Notes under the pieces: generated by a model
Seen by the model: only the letters and a program-made list of their open reading frames with translations
The model's database searches: none
What the model was told of the DNA's origin: nothing
Position numbers and translations under genes: made by a program
NCBI GenBank assembly: GCA_964649195.1
Contig: CAZYPK010000144.1
Span: 1-13,617, forward strand
Reading direction: 5' to 3'
DNA from: JTS-RE9 sp964649195
Lineage (GTDB): Bacteria; Planctomycetota; Phycisphaerae; Phycisphaerales; Phycisphaeraceae
Length of the DNA: 13,617 nucleotides
In this document: piece after piece, positions 1-6,279 of the stretch
Layout: each line of letters opens with the position of its first letter
How positions within the stretch are numbered: position 1 is the stretch's first letter

Positions 1-50
1 GAGCCGTTCTTCACGAGGCCTCAAAGGCCGAGTGAAGAAACTTGCGCCTT
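1..50 (+). repeat. Palindromic element, family P1, copy A
   Basis: A two-part hairpin. The lower stem ttcttcac (7-14) pairs with gtgaagaa (32-39). The upper stem ggcct (17-21) pairs with aggcc (25-29) around a 3-nt loop, and unpaired 'ga' sits on each side between the stems. The flanks, gagccgtt on the left and acttgcgc on the right, match those of the copy at 13562-13617 in the same orientation, although the stem bases differ. The element is cut by the window edge, so its left limit is unknown. No open reading frame here looks real. Confidence 0.7.
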
Positions 51-76
51 GCCCACACAATATCAGGCAGATTTCC

Positions 77-121
77 GCGCGAGTTCTGTTTCCTCAGCCT
101 GCGGACAGGCTTCGGAAGCAG
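77..121 (-). repeat. Palindromic element, family P1, copy B (inverted)
   Basis: Lower stem ctgtttcc (86-93) pairs with ggaagcag (114-121) with one G-T wobble. Upper stem agcctg (96-101) pairs with caggct (106-111) around the tetraloop cgga, with 'tc' unpaired on both sides. It is preceded by gcgcgagtt (77-85), roughly the complement of the right flank of copy A, so copies A and B lie in inverted orientation. Reading the right-edge copy on the minus strand gives the same architecture and the same cgga loop, with a different but still complementary stem. Confidence 0.7.
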
Positions 122-133
122 ACCGGCTCGGCG

Positions 134-181
134 GGAGCCTCGCCCTCCCGAAGCCTCGCCCTCCCGAAGCCTCGCTCTCCC
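134..181. repeat. Three tandem 16-bp repeats
   Basis: Three head-to-tail copies of gaagcctcgccctccc, the first starting gg instead of ga and the third carrying one change (ctctccc). They directly follow P1 copy B and the link cggctcggcg. The minus strand of the right window edge carries the same link and related 17-bp units, so hairpin plus tandem array is one composite dispersed repeat. Positions 182-301 contain no gene that I can support; a Shine-Dalgarno-like GGGAG at 289-293 belongs to the next gene. Confidence 0.75.
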
Positions 182-301
182 AAAGTCATATGCGGTTGCC
201 CTGCATGCCCCGACGGTTCGCACAGCCTCATCATCGGGCCTGGTGTTCATCGTGATCGCTTTCGAGTAGTCTCCGCCACATCATCAACGGGAGACGCCAT
301 C

Positions 302-1150
302 ATGCCGAATCCGCAATCCGAAATCCGAAATCCGAAATCCGAAATCCCCAATCCGAAATCACCCCCCACCGCCCGCCCGCACATCCTTCACGAAGCGACT
401 TATCGGCAACTGCTGGACCTCAAACCCAACGTCGCGGTGCTCCCCTGGGGGGCGACGGAGGCCCATAACTACCACCTGCCTCACGGCACCGATGTGATCG
501 AAGCCACCTCGCTGGGCGAGGCGGCGGTCACCGCCGCCAATGAACAAGGGGCGCGGTGCGTGCTGCTGCCCACCGTGCCCTTCGGCAACAACAACACGCA
601 ACTCACCCAGGTGGCGACCATCACCATGCGAACGGAAACGCAGATGATGGTGCTGCGCGACGTGGCGGAAAGCCTCGTGAGGCAGGGGATCGATCGGCTG
701 GTCATCCTCAACTTCCACGGCGGCAACGAATTCAAACCGCTCATCCGCGATGTCATGCTCGATGTCCCCATCTTCATCGTGCAGGCGCACGGCTTCGCCC
801 TCGCCCCTCAAATCAAGCGCCACCTCGAAGACGCCACGGGCGACCATGCCGATGAATTCGAAACCAGCCTGCTCATGCACCTGACGCCCCAATGGGTCGC
901 CCCGCTGTCGCAAGCCGGCGACGGCGCCCGCACCCCCAGCGCACTGCCCAAACTGACGGGAACCCCCGGCATCTGGGCCCCGCGCGATTGGAAATCAGCG
1001 ACAAAGGACACGGGCATCGGCAACCCCAAGGCATCGACGGCGGAAAAAGGCGCGATGTTCTTTCAGATGCTCGTCGATGCCCTCGCACCGGTGCTGGTGG
1101 AACTGTCCGACGCTCGGCGCGGGCGGTATCCGTTTGTGATCGAAGATTAG
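302..1150 (+). CDS. Creatininase-family metal-dependent amidohydrolase
   Basis: Encodes 282 aa of the creatininase / creatinine amidohydrolase family, Zn-dependent enzymes that open cyclic amides or deformylate; the substrate cannot be told from sequence. Family landmarks are the WGATEAHN..LPHGTD segment with presumed metal ligands E53, H55 and D64, the NFHGGN loop (H139), and the HADEFETS segment (E185/E187), a variant of the usual HAGExETS. The ATG at 302 is chosen because GGGAG (289-293) lies 8 nt upstream; frame-open sequence continues upstream only through repeat DNA. Residues 3-20 are encoded by a heptamer tandem repeat and read as SEIRNPK-type units. Family similarity starts only near residue 27 (HILHEATY), so the first 26 residues are probably a dispensable, repeat-derived tail. 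The gene stands alone. Family assignment is firm, substrate unknown. Confidence 0.9.
   Translation: MPNPQSEIRNPKSEIPNPKSPPTARPHILHEATYRQLLDLKPNVAVLPWGATEAHNYHLPHGTDVIEATSLGEAAVTAANEQGARCVLLPTVPFGNNNTQLTQVATITMRTETQMMVLRDVAESLVRQGIDRLVILNFHGGNEFKPLIRDVMLDVPIFIVQAHGFALAPQIKRHLEDATGDHADEFETSLLMHLTPQWVAPLSQAGDGARTPSALPKLTGTPGIWAPRDWKSATKDTGIGNPKASTAEKGAMFFQMLVDALAPVLVELSDARRGRYPFVIED
308..363 (+). repeat. Heptamer tandem repeat inside the creatininase-family gene
   Basis: Eight consecutive 7-bp units with consensus aatccga; the first, sixth and last units differ. A 7-bp period changes frame each unit, so three units give a 7-residue peptide repeat (SEIRNPK). The array starts just after the start codon at 302. 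Confidence 0.85.
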
Positions 1151-1192
1151 ATTCTGCCACTGTCACTTCTGCGCACGGCGCACGGAAGTGAA

Positions 1193-1350
1193 GCTCCAAA
1201 TCACAATCGCCAAATCTCAAACAAGCTCCAATCAAGGCGGAATCAATTCAAAGGGCGGAAGCACACAAACTCGCCGTCCACTGACAGGCCATTCGATGCC
1301 TTGCTTGAAATTTGGAACTTGTTTGGAGTTTGAGATTTGTCATTTGGAAC
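1193..1350. repeat. Inverted AT-rich repeat tracts in the gap before the FecR-like gene
   Basis: In the 371-base gap 1151-1521, ccaaatctcaaacaag (1210-1225) and its surroundings (about 1193-1233) are a near reverse complement of 1309-1350, which contains tttggaacttgtttgg and tttgagatttg. The two arms differ by a short insertion. They are less GC-rich than neighbouring genes and consist of short related words (ccaaatc, tttgga). I see no gene in the gap. The stretch 1351-1521 presumably holds the promoter of the next gene, but I find no convincing -35/-10 pair. Confidence 0.55.
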
Positions 1351-1521
1351 TTCCGACGGAGTGGGTGCGGAGAATCAAACGCCCCTGCTGCCGCACGACT
1401 TTTCCGCTACCATCTGTTTTAATTCGTTGGTATGCTTGTCGGCGCGGGCCTTGCGTGGCCTCCTTTCCGGTCGGCGGGTCGTTCATGGGGTGATGTCGTT
1501 TCTTCTAGGCGGATATTCATC

Positions 1522-2802
1522 ATGAAAGCTCAATTGTTCACCGCGTTTCTTTCAGGTGTCGCGCTGCTGGGTGCCGGGCTTGCTTCGGTTGAAGCGGCGC
1601 CGCTGGTGCAGCGAGGGGCGCGCTGGGTTCAGTTGGCGCAGGCGGATGAACCCGGTCCCGCCGCCGGCGCACCGGCTCCGGCCGATGCCGGGGAAGAGGC
1701 CCAACTGCGGGCGGTGATCGTGGCGATCAAAGGCAACGTGCAGATTCGCCAGGCGGAGGATCAGAAGTGGGCGCCCGCCAAGCCCGGCGATGTGCTTGGA
1801 GCGGGCGCCGATATTCGCACCGGTCTCAACAGCGCGGTGCAGTTGAAGATCGATCCGGGTCACACGGTCACCATCGACCGCTTCAGCGTGGTGAAGCTGC
1901 TGACGCTGGCGAAGAATCAGGGCGTGATCAAGACCGATGTGGGCATGAAGTATGGCCGGACGCGGTATGACGTGGAGGCCGCCGGCGCGGTGCATGACGC
2001 CAGGATTCACACGCCGGGCACCACGCTGGCGATTCGCGGCACCTCCACGGGCACGCAGACCGACGCCTTCACCGAATCGACATGGGTCCTTCAGGGCGCC
2101 GTCAACAACACCAACAAGCTTCGCCGCGAGATGGTCCGCATGGACGCCGCCACCGGCAAGGCGATGGTCACCAGCGATCTGGTCACGCCCGGCGCCTTCG
2201 CCAAAAACAAGGCCAAGAACGACGGCAAGGGCGAGTTCTCCGGCAGGCAGGCGACCGATGACATGCTCGTCGAGCAACATGCCAGCGGCAAACTGGATGA
2301 TCGCCAGAGCGGCATCGATGAAGCCCATGCCTTCGCCCGTGCGGAAGGCTTCCAGTTCGCCGCCGTGGGCGTCGCCGGTGATGTGTTCGACCTGGACATC
2401 TTCTGGCTGCCCGCCGGCGAAGGCGTCGCCGATGTGGACTTCACCATCAGGGATCCCCTCGGAGCCAAGCTCAGTTCCAAGGGCGCCAGTGTCGTCCGTT
2501 CAGGACAGGACACCCAGGGGCAGTTCGTCAGCGATCCGATCGATGATCAGGGGGAGTTCGGCTTCGGCTTCGAAGCGGTGCAGTACGGCCCCAAGATTCC
2601 CGCAGGCAACTTCATCGTCACCGTCACCCACATCAGCGGCGAACCGGCCGAAGGCGCCCTCACCGGCAGCCTCCAGTCGTTGGAAGGCATGTTTGCCTCC
2701 GAACCCTTCAATGTTGACTCCGGCAACCCGAAGGCCAAGTTCATCGTCAATCCGAAAGAAGCGACCATCACCCCTGTGTATGGCAAAGGCGGCAAACAAT
2801 GA
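1522..2802 (+). CDS. Exported FecR-domain protein
   Basis: Encodes 426 aa. Residues 1-26 form a signal peptide: a short basic start (MK), a hydrophobic core LFTAFLSGVALLGAGLA, and a likely cut after SVEAA. A Pro/Ala-rich linker (42-58) is followed by a FecR-like domain at about 64-175, with GNVQIRQ, PGDVLGAGADIRTG, SAVQLKIDPG and the later HTPGTTLAIRGT strand typical of the family. The remaining 250 residues include a beta-rich segment with GDVFDLDIFW and PIDDQGEFGFGFEAV that I do not recognise. FecR domains in TonB systems act as periplasmic anti-sigma sensors, but this protein has no cytoplasmic domain or transmembrane helix beyond the signal and no sigma factor nearby, so it is more likely a stand-alone periplasmic or surface protein. 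The in-frame extension to 1432 would put untypical sequence before the signal peptide. Only a weak ribosome site (aggcgg, 1507-1512) is visible. Confidence 0.85.
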   Translation: MKAQLFTAFLSGVALLGAGLASVEAAPLVQRGARWVQLAQADEPGPAAGAPAPADAGEEAQLRAVIVAIKGNVQIRQAEDQKWAPAKPGDVLGAGADIRTGLNSAVQLKIDPGHTVTIDRFSVVKLLTLAKNQGVIKTDVGMKYGRTRYDVEAAGAVHDARIHTPGTTLAIRGTSTGTQTDAFTESTWVLQGAVNNTNKLRREMVRMDAATGKAMVTSDLVTPGAFAKNKAKNDGKGEFSGRQATDDMLVEQHASGKLDDRQSGIDEAHAFARAEGFQFAAVGVAGDVFDLDIFWLPAGEGVADVDFTIRDPLGAKLSSKGASVVRSGQDTQGQFVSDPIDDQGEFGFGFEAVQYGPKIPAGNFIVTVTHISGEPAEGALTGSLQSLEGMFASEPFNVDSGNPKAKFIVNPKEATITPVYGKGGKQ

Positions 2803-2819
2803 CAGCGTGGCGAACCGAG

Positions 2820-2983
2820 CCGCGACGTAACACGTCGCGGACGTGAGCGACAAGAATGGAGCAGCCATCGCGCGGCGGATCATGGAACGCGAAAACAACC
2901 GGGCGCCGATCGAGGCTGAAAGAAAAAGGTAAGTTTCGGCCACCCCTTCAGGCTGCTTGCGTCCGCGACTCGTTGAGTCGCGG
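2820..2983. repeat. Two related palindromes, family P2
   Basis: The 312-base gap 2803-3114 contains two hairpins: 2820-2840 (ccgcgacgt, loop aac, acgtcgcgg) and 2963-2983 (ccgcgactc, loop gtt, gagtcgcgg). Each is a perfect 9-bp stem with a 3-nt loop. The outer seven pairs are identical, and the inner two pairs differ but remain paired. Neither is followed by a T-run, so simple intrinsic termination after the FecR-like gene is doubtful. An open frame across 2856-3188 is not gene-like. Confidence 0.75.
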
Positions 2984-3032
2984 CTCTTATCCCGAAAACT
3001 CAGGTCTTTCATGTTTCGCGTTTTCCACACCC

Positions 3033-3060
3033 TTGCGTTTGCATGAACGTGTTGTAGGAT
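3033..3060 (+). promoter_or_regulatory. Possible sigma-70-type promoter for the DUF5684 gene
   Basis: TTGCGT (3033-3038) and TAGGAT (3055-3060) are separated by 16 bp, a plausible -35/-10 pair, with the start codon 54 bp downstream. The elements are imperfect and chance matches are common, so this is tentative. Confidence 0.3.
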
Positions 3061-3114
3061 GTCGCCATCGTGCTTTGAAACCCTTTGCATTTTCACCTGT
3101 TGGGGGCTCATCTC

Positions 3115-3462
3115 ATGGAAATCATTATCATTCTTGTTGCGGTCGCGATTGCCATCGTCATCATTGCCGGACTCTGGAAGACGTTTGAAAAGGCAGGCCA
3201 GCCCGGTTGGGCGGCGATCGTGCCGATCTACAACATGATCATCATGCTCAAGATCGCAGGTCGTCCGATCTGGTGGTTCGTTCTCCTGCTCATCCCCTTC
3301 GTCTCGATCATCGTGTCGATCGTGGTCGCCATCGACATCGCCAAAAACTTCGGCAAGGGCACCGGCTTCGGCATCGGGCTGGCATTCCTGGGCTTCATCT
3401 TCTACCCGATCCTGGGCTTCGGCGATGCCGAGTACAACCCGGTCAATCCGCAGCAGTTCTGA
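3115..3462 (+). CDS. DUF5684 small membrane protein
   Basis: Encodes 115 aa matching the DUF5684 family as I know it. A first membrane helix (residues 2-20) is followed by the family signature FEKAGQPGWAAIVPIYN, a second hydrophobic segment (about 52-75) preceded by KIAGRPIWW, the IDIAKNFGKGTGFGIG segment, and a third hydrophobic segment ending FYPILGFGDAEY. Function is not established; family members are small inner-membrane proteins. The ATG at 3115 is preferred to the in-frame ATG at 3085 because GGGGG (3102-3106) lies 8 nt upstream and the first helix then starts at the N-terminus. It is probably monocistronic: an intrinsic terminator follows about 30 bp after the stop. Confidence 0.9.
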   Translation: MEIIIILVAVAIAIVIIAGLWKTFEKAGQPGWAAIVPIYNMIIMLKIAGRPIWWFVLLLIPFVSIIVSIVVAIDIAKNFGKGTGFGIGLAFLGFIFYPILGFGDAEYNPVNPQQF

Positions 3463-3491
3463 TCGGTGAAGCCATCATCATGTTCGCCATC

Positions 3492-3523
3492 AAACCTCGT
3501 CATCCAAAAGTGGCGAGGTTTTT
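3492..3523 (+). terminator. Intrinsic terminator after the DUF5684 gene
   Basis: aaacctcgtca (3492-3502) pairs with tggcgaggttt (3511-3521), an 11-bp stem with one G-T wobble and an 8-nt loop, ending in a T-run (3519-3523). It lies 30 bp after the stop codon. Confidence 0.8.
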
Positions 3524-3610
3524 CCATGCCCCCGTCCGGGAGCCTGAGAACTTTGGGGTGATGGCCGGGGGAGGGCGAGTGGGAATGAATCGGGGGCTCA
3601 TGTACCGAAT

Positions 3611-3716
3611 GTGGCGCCAAGCCCGATGGCGAGGCTTGGCGAGCCGTCGGGGTATCGGCGCCGCGCACAGAATACCCCGACGGCTCGGCGGCCCTCGCCA
3701 TCGGGCTTGGCGCCAC
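3611..3716. repeat. Long palindromic element, family P3, copy 1
   Basis: A 106-nt palindrome. The outer 24 bp (3611-3634 with 3693-3716) are perfectly complementary and include gcgccaagcccgatggcg. A 6 x 6 internal loop (cttggc / ggcggc) follows, then a perfect 15-bp inner stem (3641-3655 with 3672-3686, gagccgtcggggtat) and a 16-nt loop. A second copy lies at 4810-4900. No T-run follows on the plus strand. It occupies most of the 351-base gap 3463-3813 together with the terminator at 3492; the remaining 97 bases before the next gene presumably hold its promoter. Confidence 0.9.
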
Positions 3717-3813
3717 GGCGTGTCATATGCTTTCACCCTGGGGAGGTATGACATCCGGGGCGTGGGTTCCTGCATTTTCCGGGTACGATTTTGTCATCGA
3801 GGAGTTCAATGCC

Positions 3814-4776
3814 ATGGCCAAGCGTTCTCAACGTCTGACGCTGCTTCAGCGAAAAGCGGAGGAAGGTCACGCCCGCGCCCAATACGAACTGGGCCTGGCC
3901 TATTACCGGGGTGATGGCGTGGAGAAGGACCTGGCCAAGGCCCGGCACTGGCTTGCCAATGCCGCGGCGCAAGGGGACCGCGACGCCACCGTGCTGCTGA
4001 ATCTGCGCGGCATGGAACTGAATCGGGGAGTGGAGTTCCGCTTCGGCCCTGCGTCGAAAAACACAACCCCCAGGCCGACACCGCCGGCCGAGGATGGCGA
4101 CACCTACGAATCCGAAGCGCCATCGGTGCGGATGAGCGGCGATGAACTGCTCGCGGGGCTGCGTGAAATCCTGAAGGACACCGAGATGCTTCTGCCCGCC
4201 CAGGAGCCGATGCGCGACCGGCTGATCGCCATCCTGACGGCGATGGTGACGAGCGTGCAGACCCGGCGGATGCCGATGCGATCGATGCGCGACCGGATCA
4301 CCCCCGGCGCCCGAACGATCGAGCTGACGCTCAAGCGGTATCGCGGCGCCAGGTACGATCGCTACCGCGCCAGGCTCATCGAACTGTGCCGCTGTTTTCT
4401 GGAGATCGAGATGGATCCGCCGGTGATTTCCAGACCGGTGAAGCACATGCCCGATGAATCCCGGCTCGATCGCGTGGCCCGCCTGACGGACCTGATCGAA
4501 GCGGAACTGCGGTCGCTGGGCTGGTGGAGCGGGAAGCCGCCGACCGATGAGCAGATGAAGTTCAAGGCGGCTTTCGGGATGGACACGATGCCGCTGTCGA
4601 TGTGGATTCAGTTCGTGCTGCTGGAGCGCGTGCGGGAGATCATCAGGCAGAACGGCACGTTTCCCGGCCGTTCGATGGTCGGCACCCAGGCGATCCGCGA
4701 GTACGACGGCCGGCATGAGGCGGCGAATCTGGTATCGCTGCTGTGCGAGTTCGATGAGGCGGTCATGGGCGGATGA
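3814..4776 (+). CDS. Sel1-repeat / YqcC-like fusion protein
   Basis: Encodes 320 aa. Residues about 20-55 form one Sel1-like repeat (ARAQYELGLAYYRGDGVEKD...ARHWLANAAAQGD), a TPR-like protein-binding unit. Residues 80-105 are a polar Pro-rich linker. The middle (about 108-205) is helical and basic and I do not recognise it. Residues about 218-316 resemble the YqcC/DUF446 family: LTDLIEAELRSLGWW, a KPP spacer, AAFGMDTMPLSMWIQFVLL, then R-x-x-I and a Pro-Gly turn. YqcC is usually a stand-alone protein of about 110 aa, in enterobacteria encoded beside the tRNA pseudouridine synthase truC; no such synthase is seen here. The ATG at 3814 is chosen over 3727 because GAGGAG (3799-3804) lies 9 nt upstream and the upstream 29 residues look non-coding. 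No signal peptide or membrane helix, so likely cytoplasmic. Function unknown; the YqcC match is from memory of the family pattern. Confidence 0.85.
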   Translation: MAKRSQRLTLLQRKAEEGHARAQYELGLAYYRGDGVEKDLAKARHWLANAAAQGDRDATVLLNLRGMELNRGVEFRFGPASKNTTPRPTPPAEDGDTYESEAPSVRMSGDELLAGLREILKDTEMLLPAQEPMRDRLIAILTAMVTSVQTRRMPMRSMRDRITPGARTIELTLKRYRGARYDRYRARLIELCRCFLEIEMDPPVISRPVKHMPDESRLDRVARLTDLIEAELRSLGWWSGKPPTDEQMKFKAAFGMDTMPLSMWIQFVLLERVREIIRQNGTFPGRSMVGTQAIREYDGRHEAANLVSLLCEFDEAVMGG

Positions 4777-4809
4777 AGCGGCGGCTATTGATGGTCACTT
4801 ATAAGAAAA

Positions 4810-4900
4810 GCCCCAAGCCCAAGGGTGAGGTCCGCCGAACCCTTGGGGTATCGAGCCGGAATACCCCGACGGCTCGCAGACTCGCCATCGGGCTTGGGGC
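4810..4900 (-). terminator. P3 palindromic element, copy 2, probable tyrS terminator
   Basis: This 91-nt hairpin fills the gap between two convergent genes. gccccaagccc (4810-4820) pairs with gggcttggggc (4890-4900) and ggggtat (4845-4851) with atacccc (4861-4867); between them the arms pair imperfectly. Its right arm matches the right arm of copy 1 (ataccccgacggctc and ctcgccatcgggcttgg). Read on the minus strand it begins one base after the tyrS stop codon and is followed by ttttctt (4809-4803), as expected of an intrinsic terminator for tyrS. The left arm has drifted and can also fold by itself: cccaagggt (4818-4826) with acccttggg (4839-4847). Confidence 0.75.
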
Positions 4901-4901
4901 A

Positions 4902-6095
4902 TCAATAAACGGCGAGCTTGCAGACCTTGAGCTTCCCCGCCTTGAGCACGCAATCGCCGGCGATGGTGATCATCGCTTTGAAGTCGGTCACCTTTTCACC
5001 GTTGATGGAAACGGCGCCTTGCTCGACGAGTCTGCGGGCGTCGCCGTTGCTTGCGGCGAAGCCGGCTTCGCGCACCAGGGCGATGATGGCGATGGGTGAG
5101 GCGCTGATTTTTTTCGTTTCGATGTCGCCGGGCAGTTCGCCGCCGCTGAACCGACGGCGAAACTCTTCGCTGGCCACATTGGCGGCATGGGCGTCGTGAA
5201 ACTCTTCGACGATGGTGCGGGCCAGCACATCCTTGGCCTGTCGCGGGTGCGTCTGCTTCGAATCGACCAGGCTGGTGATGCGATCCGAAGGCAGCAGGGT
5301 GAGCAGCGTGAAATAGTTGGACATCAGCGCATCGGGGATGCTCATGACCTTGCCGAACATGTTGTTGGGTTCCTCGGTCACGGCGACGTAGTTGCCCTTG
5401 CTCTTGCTCATTTTCTCGTGGCCATCGAGACCGACCAGCAGCGGCATGACCATCACCACCTGCTTCTCCTGAGCGTGTTTCGCTTGCAGCTCGCGGCCCA
5501 TGAGGTTGTTGAAGGTCTGATCGGTGCCGCCCAGTTCGACATCGGCCTTGATGACGACCGAGTCGTAAGCCTGCATGATGGGGTACATGAACTCGGTGAT
5601 CATGATCTCCCGGCCTGTCTCCATGCGCTTGGCGAAGTTTTCGCGGTGGAGCATCTGCTGCACGGTGACCATGCCGGTCAGTCGCAGCACATCGGCGAAG
5701 GTCAGCGTGCCGAGCCATTCGCTGTTGCGGCGGACTTCGAGCTTTTCCGAACGGGTATCGAGAATCTTGCCGGCCTGTTCGAGGTAGGTTTTGGCGTTGT
5801 ATTCGATGGCGGATTCATCGAGGATCGGACGGGTGGCGTCGCGGCCGGTCGGGTCGCCGATGCGGGCGGTGTAGTCGCCGATGATGAGCACCGCCTTGTG
5901 GCCGGCATCCTGAAACTGCCTCATTTTCCGCAGCACGACGCTGTGGCCCAAATGAATGTCGGGAGCGGTCGGGTCCATGCCCAGCTTGATGCGCAGCACG
6001 CGGCCGGACTGGAGCTTTTTCCTGAGTTCCTCGATGGCGTAAATGGATTCGCATCCGCGGGTGAGCAGCGGGAGTGTTTCGGTGAGGTCGGTCAT
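4902..6095 (-). CDS. tyrS: Tyrosyl-tRNA synthetase
   Basis: Encodes 397 aa of class I tyrosyl-tRNA synthetase, which joins tyrosine to tRNA-Tyr using ATP in the cytoplasm. The Rossmann catalytic domain carries the HIGH-type motif HLGH (48-51) after KLGMDPTAPDI, the tyrosine-pocket segments YDSVVIKADVELGGTDQTF (about 177-195), and the KMSKS motif (228-232). The C-terminal S4-like RNA-binding domain spans about 333-393 (RRLVEQGAVSINGEKV). The pattern RP..LDESAIEYNAKTYLEQ..KILD is that of the TyrZ-like (type 2) branch rather than the E. coli TyrS type. Length is typical. The start at 6095 is chosen by family alignment (MTDLTETLPLLTRG); the frame stays open to 6302 but that stretch is repeat-rich. 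No clear Shine-Dalgarno site. Transcribed divergently from the dehydrogenase at 6280 and terminated by the hairpin next to its stop. Confidence 0.97.
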   Translation of the reverse strand: MTDLTETLPLLTRGCESIYAIEELRKKLQSGRVLRIKLGMDPTAPDIHLGHSVVLRKMRQFQDAGHKAVLIIGDYTARIGDPTGRDATRPILDESAIEYNAKTYLEQAGKILDTRSEKLEVRRNSEWLGTLTFADVLRLTGMVTVQQMLHRENFAKRMETGREIMITEFMYPIMQAYDSVVIKADVELGGTDQTFNNLMGRELQAKHAQEKQVVMVMPLLVGLDGHEKMSKSKGNYVAVTEEPNNMFGKVMSIPDALMSNYFTLLTLLPSDRITSLVDSKQTHPRQAKDVLARTIVEEFHDAHAANVASEEFRRRFSGGELPGDIETKKISASPIAIIALVREAGFAASNGDARRLVEQGAVSINGEKVTDFKAMITIAGDCVLKAGKLKVCKLAVY

Positions 6096-6120
6096 GGCGG
6101 GGAAATGATAGCAAACGATC

Positions 6121-6205
6121 ATTTGGCCGTTCGCCTTGGCGAACGGAGTGTTCGTGATGGGGGATGAACAGGGTTTCCTCCGTTCGCCAAGGCGAACGGC
6201 TAAAT
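6121..6205. repeat. Inverted pair of palindromes, family P4
   Basis: In the divergent tyrS/dehydrogenase gap, ccgttcgcc-tt-ggcgaacgg (6127-6146) and ccgttcgcc-aa-ggcgaacgg (6180-6199) are each 9-bp hairpins. With their flanks (atttgg, 6121-6126; ctaaat, 6200-6205) the two 26-bp blocks are inverted repeats with one mismatch, 33 bp apart. They lie where both divergent promoters must be. No promoter elements could be assigned confidently. Confidence 0.75.
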
Positions 6206-6279
6206 CATCACTTGCACCCCGCCCCCCTTCCACTAACCTATTGCCGCTTCCTGTCGCACTCCCACCGATCCACACCACC

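Noticed and set aside
187..192. CATATG next to repeats (also 3724-3729 and 13473-13478)
   Set aside because: Three of these hexamers lie just beyond repeat elements, but about three are expected by chance in a window of this size.
2856..3188. 110-codon open frame between the FecR-like and DUF5684 genes
   Set aside because: It has no ribosome site, crosses a palindrome and overlaps the well-supported DUF5684 gene in another frame.
5187..6167. 326-codon open frame on the plus strand
   Set aside because: It is antisense to tyrS, which has all catalytic motifs; the translated sequence resembles no family.
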